A program made the translations under genes and the position numbers. Of a stretch of DNA of 40,147 bases, positions 1-7,540 are shown piece after piece (within the stretch, counting starts at the first letter, position 1; every line of letters starts with the position of its first letter). The stretch is from assembly GCF_018383585.1 (NCBI RefSeq), contig NZ_JAHAMK010000025.1:1-40147 (forward strand). The letters are read 5' to 3'. The notes under the pieces were generated by a model. It searched no databases. It saw nothing but the letters and a program-made list of their open reading frames with translations, and had not been told where the DNA came from. Source of the DNA: Microvirga sp. 3-52 (GTDB lineage Bacteria; Pseudomonadota; Alphaproteobacteria; Rhizobiales; Beijerinckiaceae).

Positions 1-127
1 CAAGCCGCCCGCCCGCAGCAAGCACGAACTCAAACGAACCGTCATCAGCCATATGCGCCGGCTGACAAAGCTGCCCGAGAGGATCCGAAGCTACTTCGGG
101 CATCAGCCATTCCGCTATGCCGCGTAG
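1..127 (+). pseudogene. 3' end of an IS630-type transposase gene (cut by window edge)
   Basis: An open frame enters from the left edge (first full codon at base 2) and stops at TAG 125-127. The roughly 41 residues include a basic helix followed by a Pro-Glu-Arg-Ile, Tyr-Phe and final Arg-Tyr-Ala-Ala pattern. This resembles the C-terminus of IS630-family DDE transposases as I know them. The catalytic part lies outside the window, so I cannot say whether the gene is intact. The next gene is a decayed second insertion sequence, which supports a mobile-element setting. Confidence 0.5.
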
Positions 128-340
128 TTCAAGTTCTCCCAAGCCAGATCAATAATAGCGGGCGGCTTCGAGCTCATTCCTCCGACGGCATTCGCTGCTC
201 ATGGCCCTTGGTGATGGTGGCAGCCCGCTGTCCTACCAGGTAACACGGTCAGCTCTTGGCAGATTTCGTTGAAAAAGTCCTCGTGATTGGCGGCGGATCG
301 TGATTCCCTGATCGGGCATTCTCAGCCGGAGGATCGGGCC

Positions 341-1692
341 ATGATGGGCGAGCGTCTCGTGATACAGGAGAGCCTGTTCTACGAGTTTCAGCTCGAGGAT
401 CATGTTCCCTGCGATCACCTGCTGCGGCGCATCGACCGCTTCCTCGACTGCTCAGAGCTGCGCCAGCACCTGGCCGGCTTCTACAGCTCCACGGGACGGC
501 CCTCGGTTGATCCCGAGCTGATGATCGGCATGCTGCTGATCGGCTACTGCCTGGGCATCCGCTCCGAGCGACGTCTGTGCGAGGAGGTGCACCTCAATCT
601 CGCCTACAGGTGGTTCTGCCGTCTCGGGCTGGAGGGCAAGGTGCCCGACCACTCCACCTTCTCCAAGAATCGGCACGGACGCTTTCGCGAGAGCGACCTG
701 TTCCGTCACCTGTTCGAGGCGGTGGTGCAGCGCTGCCTGGACGGAGGGCTGGTGGGTGGCGAGGGCTTTGCGGTCGATGCCAGCCTGATCCACGCCGATG
801 CCAACAAGCAGCGCTCCCTGGCCGGATCCGACTGGAGGGCCCAGGGCCGCACCGGGGCAGCTCCACGAGCCGTGCAGGAGTATCTCGCCACGCTCGACGA
901 AGCCGCCTAGGGCGCGGCCACAGACGTTGAGCCGAAGTCCAGCCGCCCAGTGGACCGGTGCCCTGCGTGGCCCGGCGTTCTTTGCCTATGCCGACAACTA
1001 CCTCATCGACCTCAAGGCAGCCGTGATCGTCGATGTGGAGGCCTCCCGGGCAGTGCGCCAGGCCGAGGTGGGGGCCGCCGCACCATGCTGGAGCGCACGG
1101 CTGATCGCTTTGGCCTCAAGCCCGAGCGGCTGGCGGCTGACAGCGCCTATGGTTCGGCCGAGATGTTGCATTGGCTGCTAGACGAGCAGAAGATCGCGCC
1201 GCATGTTCTCGTCATCAACAGATCCGAGCGCCAGGACGGCACCTTCTCGCGAGCAGACTTCGCCTATGACCCTGAGGCTGATGCCTACACCTGTCCTGAG
1301 GGCAAGATCCTGACGACCAGCGGCACGGTTGTGAACGAGGGTACAACGCGCATCTACCGGGGCAGCACGTTCGTTTGCGGTCCCTGTCACCTCAAGGAGC
1401 AGTGCTGTCCCAACACGCCAGCCCGCAAGATTCCGCGCAGCATCTATGAGTATGCCCGCGAGGTCGCACGTTCCTTGAGGGGCACACCGGCCTTCGAGCG
1501 GTCACGACAAGGGCCCAAACGCATCGAGATGCTGTTTGCGCCTCTCAAGCGGATCCTCAAGATGGGACGTCTGCGGCTACGCGGTCCGTGCGGCGCTCAG
1601 GATGAGTTCTGCTGACAGCCACCGCCCAGAACCTGAGGAGTCTTGCCAAGCTGATCACCCCATCAGAGCCTCAGATGACCAAAGCAGGCTGA
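341..1692 (+). pseudogene. IS1182/IS5-type transposase, inactivated by a stop and frameshifts
   Basis: The frame starting ATG ATG at 341 encodes the N-terminal transposase domain (dimerisation-type helices, then a GRPS..P..M..ML..GY motif, VPDHSTFSKNR, and the first catalytic Asp in AVDAS). It meets TAG at 908-910. Homologous sequence then continues in frame 3 from about 946 (GPAFFAYADNYLID, VDVEASRA) to about 1075. It returns to frame 2 (LAADSAYGSAEMLHWL, with the second Asp, then a Cys-rich C-terminal zinc-like segment) up to TGA 1613-1615. The last 26 codons lie in frame 1 and end at 1692. One in-frame stop and at least three indels mean no functional enzyme is made. The motif ttgaaaaagtcc at 269-280 is typical of the ends of this IS group, but I cannot define both inverted repeats. 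Confidence 0.8.
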
Positions 1693-2024
1693 GGAAGGGC
1701 CGGGAACGACTCGGCGTGCCCGTCGCTTCCGCAAACAAAGCTTCGCCGCCGCGTCAGACAATTTGAGCGCCGACTTTGTCGACGCAATCGGCACTTCTCG
1801 GAAGTAAGCCGAATGTCAGCTCTGGCACGGAACATCGGATGTTCCTGACAGGCGGGAGATTTCCTTGGCTGCCCGATACGGACGTTTGCTTGTCCTGGCG
1901 GCGCTTTGATTCGCTCTAGACCCACCTGCCTTGGGATCATTCGTGAACTGTGGTCTCTCGTCCCTTGAGGAGGTATGCTCATGCCCAAGTGGTGGATGAG
2001 CTCTCATTGAGGAGGCATTTTCCT
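1693..2024. other. intergenic stretch, no gene seen
   Basis: There are 332 bases between the transposase remnant and the next small ORF. Only short unsupported frames occur on either strand. It probably contains the old right end of the insertion sequence and the promoter of the small gene at 2025. I see no strong terminator or repeat in it. Confidence 0.4.
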
Positions 2025-2231
2025 ATGTCAGGCCATGCAATCCACATCAAGGTTGACGGCAGGACCTATTCCGGAACCTACGCGGTCGACCGCAAGATGC
2101 TGACCGTTACAACAACGTATGGCAGGAAGTCGGCCGAGATTGCCCCCAGGATGGCGCACGAGACCCTGGCCCACCAGCTCCTTCAGGAACTGGTGCAGCA
2201 GGAGAGGTCACGCAAGGGCTCGACGCTCTGA
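2025..2231 (+). CDS. small conserved-type hypothetical protein (68 aa)
   Basis: The ATG at 2025 is preceded by GAGGAGG eight bases upstream, which fixes this start over the longer frame from 1950. The protein is 68 residues, basic and soluble. It has a beta-rich first half (HIKVDGRTYSGTYAVD) and a helical, glutamine-rich second half (HQLLQELVQQER). It looks like the short unannotated proteins common in Hyphomicrobiales genomes. I know no function for it. It lies in the accessory zone left of the tRNA-Lys fragment, so it may be cargo of the integrated element. Confidence 0.6.
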   Translation: MSGHAIHIKVDGRTYSGTYAVDRKMLTVTTTYGRKSAEIAPRMAHETLAHQLLQELVQQERSRKGSTL

Positions 2232-2250
2232 CACAAGGTGATGCCCTCCT

Positions 2251-2538
2251 ATGCGGCGCGTCGTCCGGCACTCTGTTCTGGGCCTCCTCGGATGGGTCGG
2301 CATGCTCGTCCCGACGCTAGCAGACGAGACAGCGGCATGGGCTGCCCTCGGCCCGGTAACGGACGGCCCAACTCTTGGCACGGCTGGGTTGGACGATGAA
2401 GTAGAGGCCGACCATGGCTCCGTCCGGAATCTCCAGCCTCTTAGCCGGATCCGGCTTGAGGTTTTAAATGATCTTATGGTTCAGAGCGTGTGCCATCGAT
2501 CACTTCCAAGGCCCGCTGCCAACGCGCCTCCAGATTAG
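2251..2538 (+). CDS. short ORF with a signal-peptide-like start, possibly a gene remnant
   Basis: The frame opens with a typical export signal: two Arg, a hydrophobic stretch LGLLGWVGMLVP and a TLAD cleavage-like site. The rest has no coherent domain, is rich in Pro, Arg and Asp, and ends abruptly. The start (signal, then DE.AAWAAL) weakly recalls small periplasmic histidine phosphatases. However, the RHA catalytic motif expected next is absent, so it may be the 5' piece of a decayed gene. It lies 19 bases after the preceding small gene. Function unknown. Confidence 0.3.
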   Translation: MRRVVRHSVLGLLGWVGMLVPTLADETAAWAALGPVTDGPTLGTAGLDDEVEADHGSVRNLQPLSRIRLEVLNDLMVQSVCHRSLPRPAANAPPD

Positions 2539-2590
2539 GCTCTGGGTAGCTGGGGTAACGATAAAAGCCTGATAGTGGGTGATTTGAGAA

Positions 2591-2696
2591 GTTAGTGTCA
2601 TGGCCGCACAAAGCGCAATATAACTCTGTTGGACATGAGTTTTGTGCGACTACATCGTTATAGAATGTGAGTTAGTGTTTTGCGGTGTGCACTAAC
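2591..2696. repeat. short repeats flanking the tRNA-Lys fragment (possible integrase binding sites)
   Basis: The octamer gttagtgt occurs at 2591-2598 and 2671-2678. The second copy forms a perfect inverted pair with cactaac at 2690-2696 (arms of 7, loop of 12). A second inverted pair, cgcacaaa 2605-2612 with tttgtgcg 2641-2648, lies between them. Clusters of short direct and inverted repeats beside a tRNA 3' end are typical of tyrosine-recombinase attachment sites. The hairpin at 2671-2696 runs into TTTT and could instead act as a terminator. Confidence 0.45.
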
Positions 2697-2740
2697 TTTT
2701 AATCAGAGGGTCCTGGGTTCGAGTCCCAGCGCGCTCACCA
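2697..2740 (+). other. orphan 3' portion of tRNA-Lys(TTT): probable attachment site
   Basis: The segment contains the anticodon-loop remnant (TTTTAAT), a complete T arm (CTGGG / TTCGAGT / CCCAG) and the 3' acceptor strand CGCGCTC, then A and CCA. The 5' acceptor strand GAGCGCG, the D arm and the 5' anticodon strand are missing upstream, so this is not a working tRNA. Elements that integrate into tRNA genes leave exactly such a 3' copy at their far end. With the tRNA reading left to right, the element would lie to the left of this copy and the host chromosome to the right. Confidence 0.75.
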
Positions 2741-2956
2741 AGTCTTCCAGAGACTTAGGTCCTATGTGGCCCTCTGGCAGGCCATGACACCAAAAGCCGG
2801 TAATCCCATAACATGCAACAGGCGCACTTTGTGTCTGCGGCTAGCCTGGTCCTCAGGGCCGATGCCTTGCAGCCGGTTCCGCGTTCCATGGCTGGCGTCG
2901 CGGTCGACCTCCGGTTAGCATGCTGTCCGTGCAGGGATCCGGGGAGAGCCGTACAC

Positions 2957-3586
2957 ATGAGCCAGCACCGTCACCACCACGATCATGACGACCATAGCCA
3001 TCTCTCCGCGATCGAGCTGCGGGTGCGCGCGCTCGAGTCGCTTCTGCTCGAGAAGGGTTATGTGGATCCGGCGGCCATTGACGCCCTCGTTGAGACCTAT
3101 GAGGTCAAGGTGGGACCGCGCAATGGCGCCCAGGTGGTGGCAAAAGCCTGGGCGGACCCTGCTTACCGCGAGTGGCTGCGCAACGATGCTTCGGCCGCGA
3201 TAGCCGCCTTGGGGTTCATCGGCCGTCAGGGCGAGCACATGGTAGCGGTCGAGAACACGCCCGAGGAGCACAACATGGTCGTTTGCACCCTGTGCTCCTG
3301 CTATCCATGGCCGGTGCTCGGGCTGCCTCCGGTCTGGTACAAGTCCGCGCCTTATCGCTCGCGAGCCGTCCTCGACCCGCGTGGCGTCTTGGCCGAGTTC
3401 GGCGTGAACCTGCCGGAGTCGACCCGGATTCGGGTCTGGGACTCCACGGCAGAGATCCGGTACTTGGTCATTCCCATGCGCCCTGAGGGGACAGAGGACA
3501 TGGGCGAGGAGGGTCTTGCGCAGCTCGTGACGCGCGATTCCATGATCGGCACCGGCATGGCCCTGCGTCCGGAGGCCGCGCGATGA
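2957..3586 (+). CDS. nthA: nitrile hydratase alpha subunit, cobalt type
   Basis: Catalytic subunit of nitrile hydratase, which hydrates nitriles to amides in the cytoplasm. The metal-claw motif Cys110-Thr-Leu-Cys113-Ser-Cys115 is complete. Thr at the second position (Ser in iron enzymes) and the following [14 protein letters not shown] mark the Co(III) type. The first and last Cys plus Ser114 should form the family's modified-cysteine metal site. The 209-residue length is normal. The start at 2957 gives MSQHRHHH, a His-rich N-terminus that could help metal loading; a longer frame to 2813 has no family similarity upstream. It overlaps the beta gene by ATGA (3583-3586), so translation is probably coupled. 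No cobalt transporter or amidase gene is adjacent. Confidence 0.96.
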   Translation: MSQHRHHHDHDDHSHLSAIELRVRALESLLLEKGYVDPAAIDALVETYEVKVGPRNGAQVVAKAWADPAYREWLRNDASAAIAALGFIGRQGEHMVAVENTPEEHNMVVCTLCSCYPWPVLGLPPVWYKSAPYRSRAVLDPRGVLAEFGVNLPESTRIRVWDSTAEIRYLVIPMRPEGTEDMGEEGLAQLVTRDSMIGTGMALRPEAAR

Positions 3587-4242
3587 ACGGCGGTCAGGAT
3601 CTTGGTGGGATGATGGCCTTCGGCCCGATCGCCGTTGAGCAGGATGAGCCCTGGTTCCATGCCGAGTGGGAACGACGGGCCTTCGGCCTGACCCTCGCGA
3701 TGGGTGCCACTGGCAGCTGGAACATCGACATGAGCCGCCATGCCCGCGAGTCCTTGCCGCCTAGCGAGTATCTCACCTCGAGCTACTACGAGATCTGGAC
3801 CAAGGGCGTCGAAAAGCTGGTGGTTGCGGCGGGCCTCGTCTCTCCGGAGGAACTGACGCGCGGCCAATCCCTTTCGGAGGCGGCGTCGATCAAGCGCATC
3901 CTCAAGGCGGCGGACGTGCCGGCCGTGCTCGCCCGGGGCGGCCCGGCAGAGCGCCCGATCGAGCAGCTTGCGCGCTTTGCCGTCGGCGACCAGGTCCGCA
4001 CCCGCAACATGCATCCAAAGGGCCACACGCGTCTGCCGCGCTATGCCCGTGGGAAGATCGGGGTCGTGGAACTGATCCATGGCGCCCACGTGTTCCCGGA
4101 TTCGAATGCTCGGGGCGACGGCGAGCGGCCACAGTGGCTTTACACCGTTTGCTTCTCGGGCCGGGAGCTCTGGGGTGAGGAGGCCGATGCAACTCTCACC
4201 GTGTCTATCGATGCATGGGAGAGTTATCTTGAGCCAGCATGA
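3583..4242 (+). CDS. nthB: nitrile hydratase beta subunit
   Basis: Partner subunit that completes the active-site pocket of nitrile hydratase. The protein opens with the family signature MNGGQDLGG, followed by FG.I....EP.FH..WE. The middle contains SYYEIW..GVEKL. The C-terminal half is the SH3-like barrel with the [19 protein letters not shown]....HG..VFPD signature. At 219 residues it is full length. It overlaps alpha upstream by four bases and the accessory gene downstream by a few bases. The order alpha-beta-accessory is the usual one for cobalt-type enzymes. Confidence 0.95.
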   Translation: MNGGQDLGGMMAFGPIAVEQDEPWFHAEWERRAFGLTLAMGATGSWNIDMSRHARESLPPSEYLTSSYYEIWTKGVEKLVVAAGLVSPEELTRGQSLSEAASIKRILKAADVPAVLARGGPAERPIEQLARFAVGDQVRTRNMHPKGHTRLPRYARGKIGVVELIHGAHVFPDSNARGDGERPQWLYTVCFSGRELWGEEADATLTVSIDAWESYLEPA

Positions 4243-4612
4243 GGAGATTGTGCGGGCCGCGGCCGAGATCGCCCCGATCCCGCGCGGCGATGATGGAGAA
4301 CCTGTTTTTCGAGAGCCTTGGGAAGCCCAGGCCTTCGCCATGACGTTAGCTCTGTACGAGCGGGGGCTGTTTACCTGGAAAGAGTGGGCTGCCGCACTCT
4401 CGGTCGCGATCAAGGGCGCCCAGGCGGCAGGGGACTGTGACGACGGTTCGACTTACTATCAGCACTGGCTGAGTGCGATCGAGCAGTTGGTCAGTGACAA
4501 GGGCATCGCAACCGAGCAGGCGCTGGCTGAGCGCCGTCGCGCATGGGACCGTGCGGCGCACGCGACGCCGCACGGCGAGCCGATCCTGCTCGAGAATGAT
4601 CCGCTCCGCTGA
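4229..4612 (+). CDS. nitrile hydratase accessory protein (metallochaperone/subunit-exchange type)
   Basis: The protein is small (about 127 aa) and related to the N-terminal half of the beta subunit: FREPWEAQAFAMTLALYERGLFTWKEWAAAL, then TYYQHWLSAIEQLV. In cobalt nitrile hydratases the corresponding protein forms a complex with apo-alpha and delivers cobalt by subunit exchange; I infer the same role. I prefer TTG 4229 because GGGAGAG lies six bases upstream. An ATG at 4211 in the same frame would add six residues but has no ribosome site. The gene overlaps the end of the beta gene and closes the operon. A weak hairpin (GGCGG 4637-4641 with CCGCC 4649-4653) follows without a T run. Confidence 0.88.
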   Translation: MSQHEEIVRAAAEIAPIPRGDDGEPVFREPWEAQAFAMTLALYERGLFTWKEWAAALSVAIKGAQAAGDCDDGSTYYQHWLSAIEQLVSDKGIATEQALAERRRAWDRAAHATPHGEPILLENDPLR

Positions 4613-4735
4613 TCATCGAGGAGCGTAGGGCGTGGAGGCGGTGAAGGGCCGCCTGTGTCGCCATCAGGCTTCACCAGTGACCCAGAGCAAACCTCCACCC
4701 TTAGGCTAAATTCCAGCTAAACTTCTGTACGCACC

Positions 4736-5653
4736 ATGCTCCGTCGAAGCATTCTCATTCGCGCCCCATCGAACCTGGGCCTGCGGCCACGCGCGCCAGG
4801 TCACGAGCCGGGAACCTGGCGGGCACCCCAGGCACTGACGGAAGCCGGCCTTGTCGATGCGCTCCTGCCGGTCCGGATCGTCGATCTCGAGCGTCCCCCC
4901 TACCGAACCATTCCCGATCCCGGGACGCTCCTTCGCAACGGCATCGCGATCCGCGAGTTCAACCTGCAGCTGGCAGAGACCGTGGCGGCTCTGAACGACG
5001 ATTCCCTGGCCTTCCCGATCGTCATCGGCGGCGACTGCTCCATCCTGCTCGGAGCCCTGGCAGGACGGCGCCGGCGCGGACCGCTGTCGCTGGTTCACAT
5101 CGACGGCCACAGCGACTTTCGCCATCCTGGCAACTACGATGCCTCTGCGGTTCCGGGGGCTGTGGCCGGGATGGATCTCGCCCTGGTCACCGGACGAGGA
5201 GAGCGTCTCCTGACCGAGTGGCCGCTGGTTGATGGGCCCCTGGTTCCCGATGAGCAGGTTGTGCAGATCGGCGAGCGCGAAAGCCGGAATACAGATTTCG
5301 CCTGGCCCGACATCAACGACACTGCCATAACCCGCTTCGACGTGTTTACCGTCCATGAACTCGGCATTGCGGAGGTGATAGCGCGCACGCAGGCGACGCT
5401 CCGGCAGCAACCATCGTGGGCGTTCTGGATCCACTGGGATGTCGATGTTCTCGACTGCTCCGTCATGCCGGCAGTCGACTCACCGGGATCCCCTGGGATC
5501 GCCGAGGAGGATCTCGTCCGGCTCCTGCGGGTGCTGGTGGAGGATCCGCGCTGCGCCGGGATGACAATGACCATCTTCGATCCCGACCTCGACCCCGAAG
5601 GCCGGCACGCAGCCCGGCTTGTCTCCGTGGTCCGACTGGTCTTTCAGACGTGA
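4736..5653 (+). CDS. arginase/agmatinase-family ureohydrolase
   Basis: Binuclear manganese hydrolase fold acting on guanidino- or amide-type substrates. The metal motifs are present in order: GGDC at 98-101, DGHSD at 123-127 and DVDVLD at 235-240. The first ligand, usually His (GGDH), is Cys101 here, so the metal site may differ from classical arginase. The 305-residue length fits the family. It starts 123 bases after the nitrile hydratase accessory gene on the same strand, so co-transcription is possible. Substrate is unknown: arginase, agmatinase and formiminoglutamase cannot be separated by eye. Confidence 0.85.
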   Translation: MLRRSILIRAPSNLGLRPRAPGHEPGTWRAPQALTEAGLVDALLPVRIVDLERPPYRTIPDPGTLLRNGIAIREFNLQLAETVAALNDDSLAFPIVIGGDCSILLGALAGRRRRGPLSLVHIDGHSDFRHPGNYDASAVPGAVAGMDLALVTGRGERLLTEWPLVDGPLVPDEQVVQIGERESRNTDFAWPDINDTAITRFDVFTVHELGIAEVIARTQATLRQQPSWAFWIHWDVDVLDCSVMPAVDSPGSPGIAEEDLVRLLRVLVEDPRCAGMTMTIFDPDLDPEGRHAARLVSVVRLVFQT

Positions 5654-6052
5654 TGCGTCGGCTCTATGGGTGAGGCGCGAGTTGCCCTGATGAGCCAGGC
5701 GGCGCAGTCACACCAACACTCGTGCGGATGGCTTTGACGGTCGAGTGATTGCGGCATGACGGAAGTCGCGAATAAGCCGTCTATATGCTTCCGGAGGAAA
5801 GAGGTCGCTGGTGAAGAGCCTCGTCCGATCTGGCCTTTGAAAGAAAGCTGACATTCGCCACGAAGCCGGGATGTGAAAGTCTGACCCTGAATCGACTTTC
5901 GCCATTCAAATCGAAATGTGCGCTTCTGCTACAACCTATCCCGACTGTTGAAGAAGAACCGGTATAGGATGCACGTGCTTCCCATGATTCCAAGACCAAG
6001 AACGGTGGCGGGGACAGCCTGCCAATGGTAAGTCTTTCGCAGTTAGCGGCGC
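5654..6052. other. intergenic stretch, no convincing gene
   Basis: About 400 bases lie between the convergent arginase-like and M20 genes. A 65-codon minus frame (5708-5905) and a longer minus frame overlapping the next gene exist, but neither shows recognisable motifs or a ribosome site. I treat them as chance frames or gene debris. Confidence 0.4.
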
Positions 6053-6082
6053 GCTGGACCGGGTGCATGCACCCGGTCCAGC
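6053..6082 (-). terminator. perfect 30-bp palindrome just after the M20 peptidase stop
   Basis: Arms gctggaccgggtgca and tgcacccggtccagc are perfectly complementary with no spacer (6053-6067 / 6068-6082). It starts seven bases beyond the stop codon at 6089. No T run follows on the minus strand, so it may be a Rho-type 3' stabilising hairpin or a bidirectional terminator between convergent genes. Confidence 0.6.
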
Positions 6083-6088
6083 TGTCAT

Positions 6089-7384
6089 CTACTGTGCTCC
6101 TGCGACGGCCAGAACCGTCGTGAGGACTGTCTTCTTCACGGCGTGGTTGCTTTCCAGTTCCGTGTCGATCCACTCGTCGAGGGAGTGAGACCGCTCGGAC
6201 TTGCCGACACGCGGGATCGTCAGTGCCGGAATGCCCAGGCTCATCGGCATGTTGGAGTCGGTCGAGCCGCATTCATATGTCGGCTTGCTGCCATTCGCCA
6301 GGAACGCCGCCGTGGTCAGTTGAACGAGATCCGTCTTCTCGTCCGTGCGTCCCGCCGGTCGATCACCCACGAGCTTGATGTCCGCCGTGATCGTCCCCTC
6401 TTTGTTGGATCGCGCGAAGTTCTCCGTCTCCAGGGACTGATTCACGATCGCGAGAAAGCGCTTTTCGAGCCGGTCCAGCTCCTTTGCGTCCTCGGAACGC
6501 ATGTCAAACTCCATCCAGACTTCGTTCGGAATGGCGTTGACCGACGTTCCCCCCTGCGTCACGCTTGCCGAATAGGTGGTCTTTGGCTTCGTCGGGGTTT
6601 GGACCTTGTAGAGTTCGACCACAGTCTGAGCCATGGCAGTCATGGGATTGACGAGACCGAAGGCACCGAAGCTGTGCCCGCCGGGGCCCTTGTAAGTCAC
6701 GCGGTATCGCTTCGATCCGACACCACAGTTTGTGATTCGGGTCGTCCCACCACCGTCAAGAGAGAAGAAGTACTTGGCCTGATCCTTGTACTTTCCCTTT
6801 GTGAAGAAGTACCGGACTCCGCGTAGGTCGCCGAGGCCCTCTTCACCGACGTCTCCCAGGAATACGATGTCGCTCTTCGTTTTGATTCCAGCGGCATCCA
6901 TTGCGCGCACGATGCTGAGCAGGGTGGCGAGACCACTGCTGTCGTCGCCGACGCCTGGGGCGGCCAGGCGCGTGCCGTCGCGCTTGACCTTGACGTCCGT
7001 GCCTTCCGGAAACACGGTGTCGAGGTGGGCAGAGACGACTACCAGTGGCCCGCATCCGGTTCCTATCCGCACGCCGATGGCATTGCCTTCCGCGTCGATC
7101 TCGACGTCGGTCAAGCCATGGGCCTTGAGCATCTCTGCATAGGCTTTTGACCGCTCCTGCTCCTTGAACGGCGGAGCCGGGATCTCCGTCAGCTTGATTA
7201 CCTCGTCGATCCAGCGCTCGTGGTCCTTCTGAAGCGCGTCGGCGGCCATCTTGAACGACTTGCTATCCATGATGCGCTTTACGGTCTCAGTATGGGCCGG
7301 CGCGACTTCCTGCGCGACGACAGGGCCTGCCGACAACGTTCCGACGGTTAGCGCATACAGAACTGTTCTCAACACCATTTGCAT
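6089..7384 (-). CDS. exported M20-family metallopeptidase (peptidase T/CPG2-like)
   Basis: Zinc-dependent exopeptidase or amidohydrolase, probably periplasmic: a signal peptide ends near AVAQ-like residues 22-25 (PVVAQE). M20 ligands are visible: SAHLDTV with His120 and Asp122, GVGDD with the bridging Asp147, the catalytic pair Glu181-Glu182 in GEEGLG, and a late His400 in RSHSLDEW. The dimerisation domain (GPGGHSFGAFGLVNP, about 233-247) is intact. Length 431 aa; a second ATG two codons in (7378) is an alternative start. It lies 156 bases downstream of a second exported M20-type gene in the same direction, suggesting a joint role in degrading peptides or acylated amino acids outside the cytoplasm. 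Substrate unknown. Confidence 0.88.
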   Translation of the reverse strand: MQMVLRTVLYALTVGTLSAGPVVAQEVAPAHTETVKRIMDSKSFKMAADALQKDHERWIDEVIKLTEIPAPPFKEQERSKAYAEMLKAHGLTDVEIDAEGNAIGVRIGTGCGPLVVVSAHLDTVFPEGTDVKVKRDGTRLAAPGVGDDSSGLATLLSIVRAMDAAGIKTKSDIVFLGDVGEEGLGDLRGVRYFFTKGKYKDQAKYFFSLDGGGTTRITNCGVGSKRYRVTYKGPGGHSFGAFGLVNPMTAMAQTVVELYKVQTPTKPKTTYSASVTQGGTSVNAIPNEVWMEFDMRSEDAKELDRLEKRFLAIVNQSLETENFARSNKEGTITADIKLVGDRPAGRTDEKTDLVQLTTAAFLANGSKPTYECGSTDSNMPMSLGIPALTIPRVGKSERSHSLDEWIDTELESNHAVKKTVLTTVLAVAGAQ

Positions 7385-7468
7385 GCAACCTTCCTCCTTT
7401 TTGCTTCATCTCGGCCCTATTGTGCGACGGAGCCATCTTCGGCGGTGGTATGTCCGAGTGAGGTCCTA

Positions 7469-7492
7469 GCGGCGGACTCCGAAGTCCGCCGC
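7469..7492 (-). terminator. hairpin between the two M20 genes
   Basis: Arms gcggcggact and agtccgccgc (10 bp) enclose the loop ccga. It lies 48 bases beyond the stop of the gene ending at 7541 and about 85 bases before the next start. There is no T run, so it may stop transcription only partly or protect the upstream message. Confidence 0.5.
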
Positions 7493-7540
7493 CCATTGCT
7501 TCATTGTTCCGCGCAAAGGGACCGTTGGAGCGTCGTCGTC

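Larger units (their letters stand above)
2539..2956. other. intergenic: attachment-site region and nitrile hydratase upstream region
   Basis: There are 418 bases without a convincing gene. The left half carries repeats and the tRNA-Lys 3' end described separately. The right half (2741-2956) should hold the nitrile hydratase promoter. I could not pick a clear -35/-10 pair, and I see no conserved leader. Confidence 0.5.

Noticed and set aside
2665..2740. A complete tRNA gene ending at 2740
   Set aside because: No GAGCGCG 5' acceptor strand or D arm can be found upstream, and the anticodon stem would contain mismatches.
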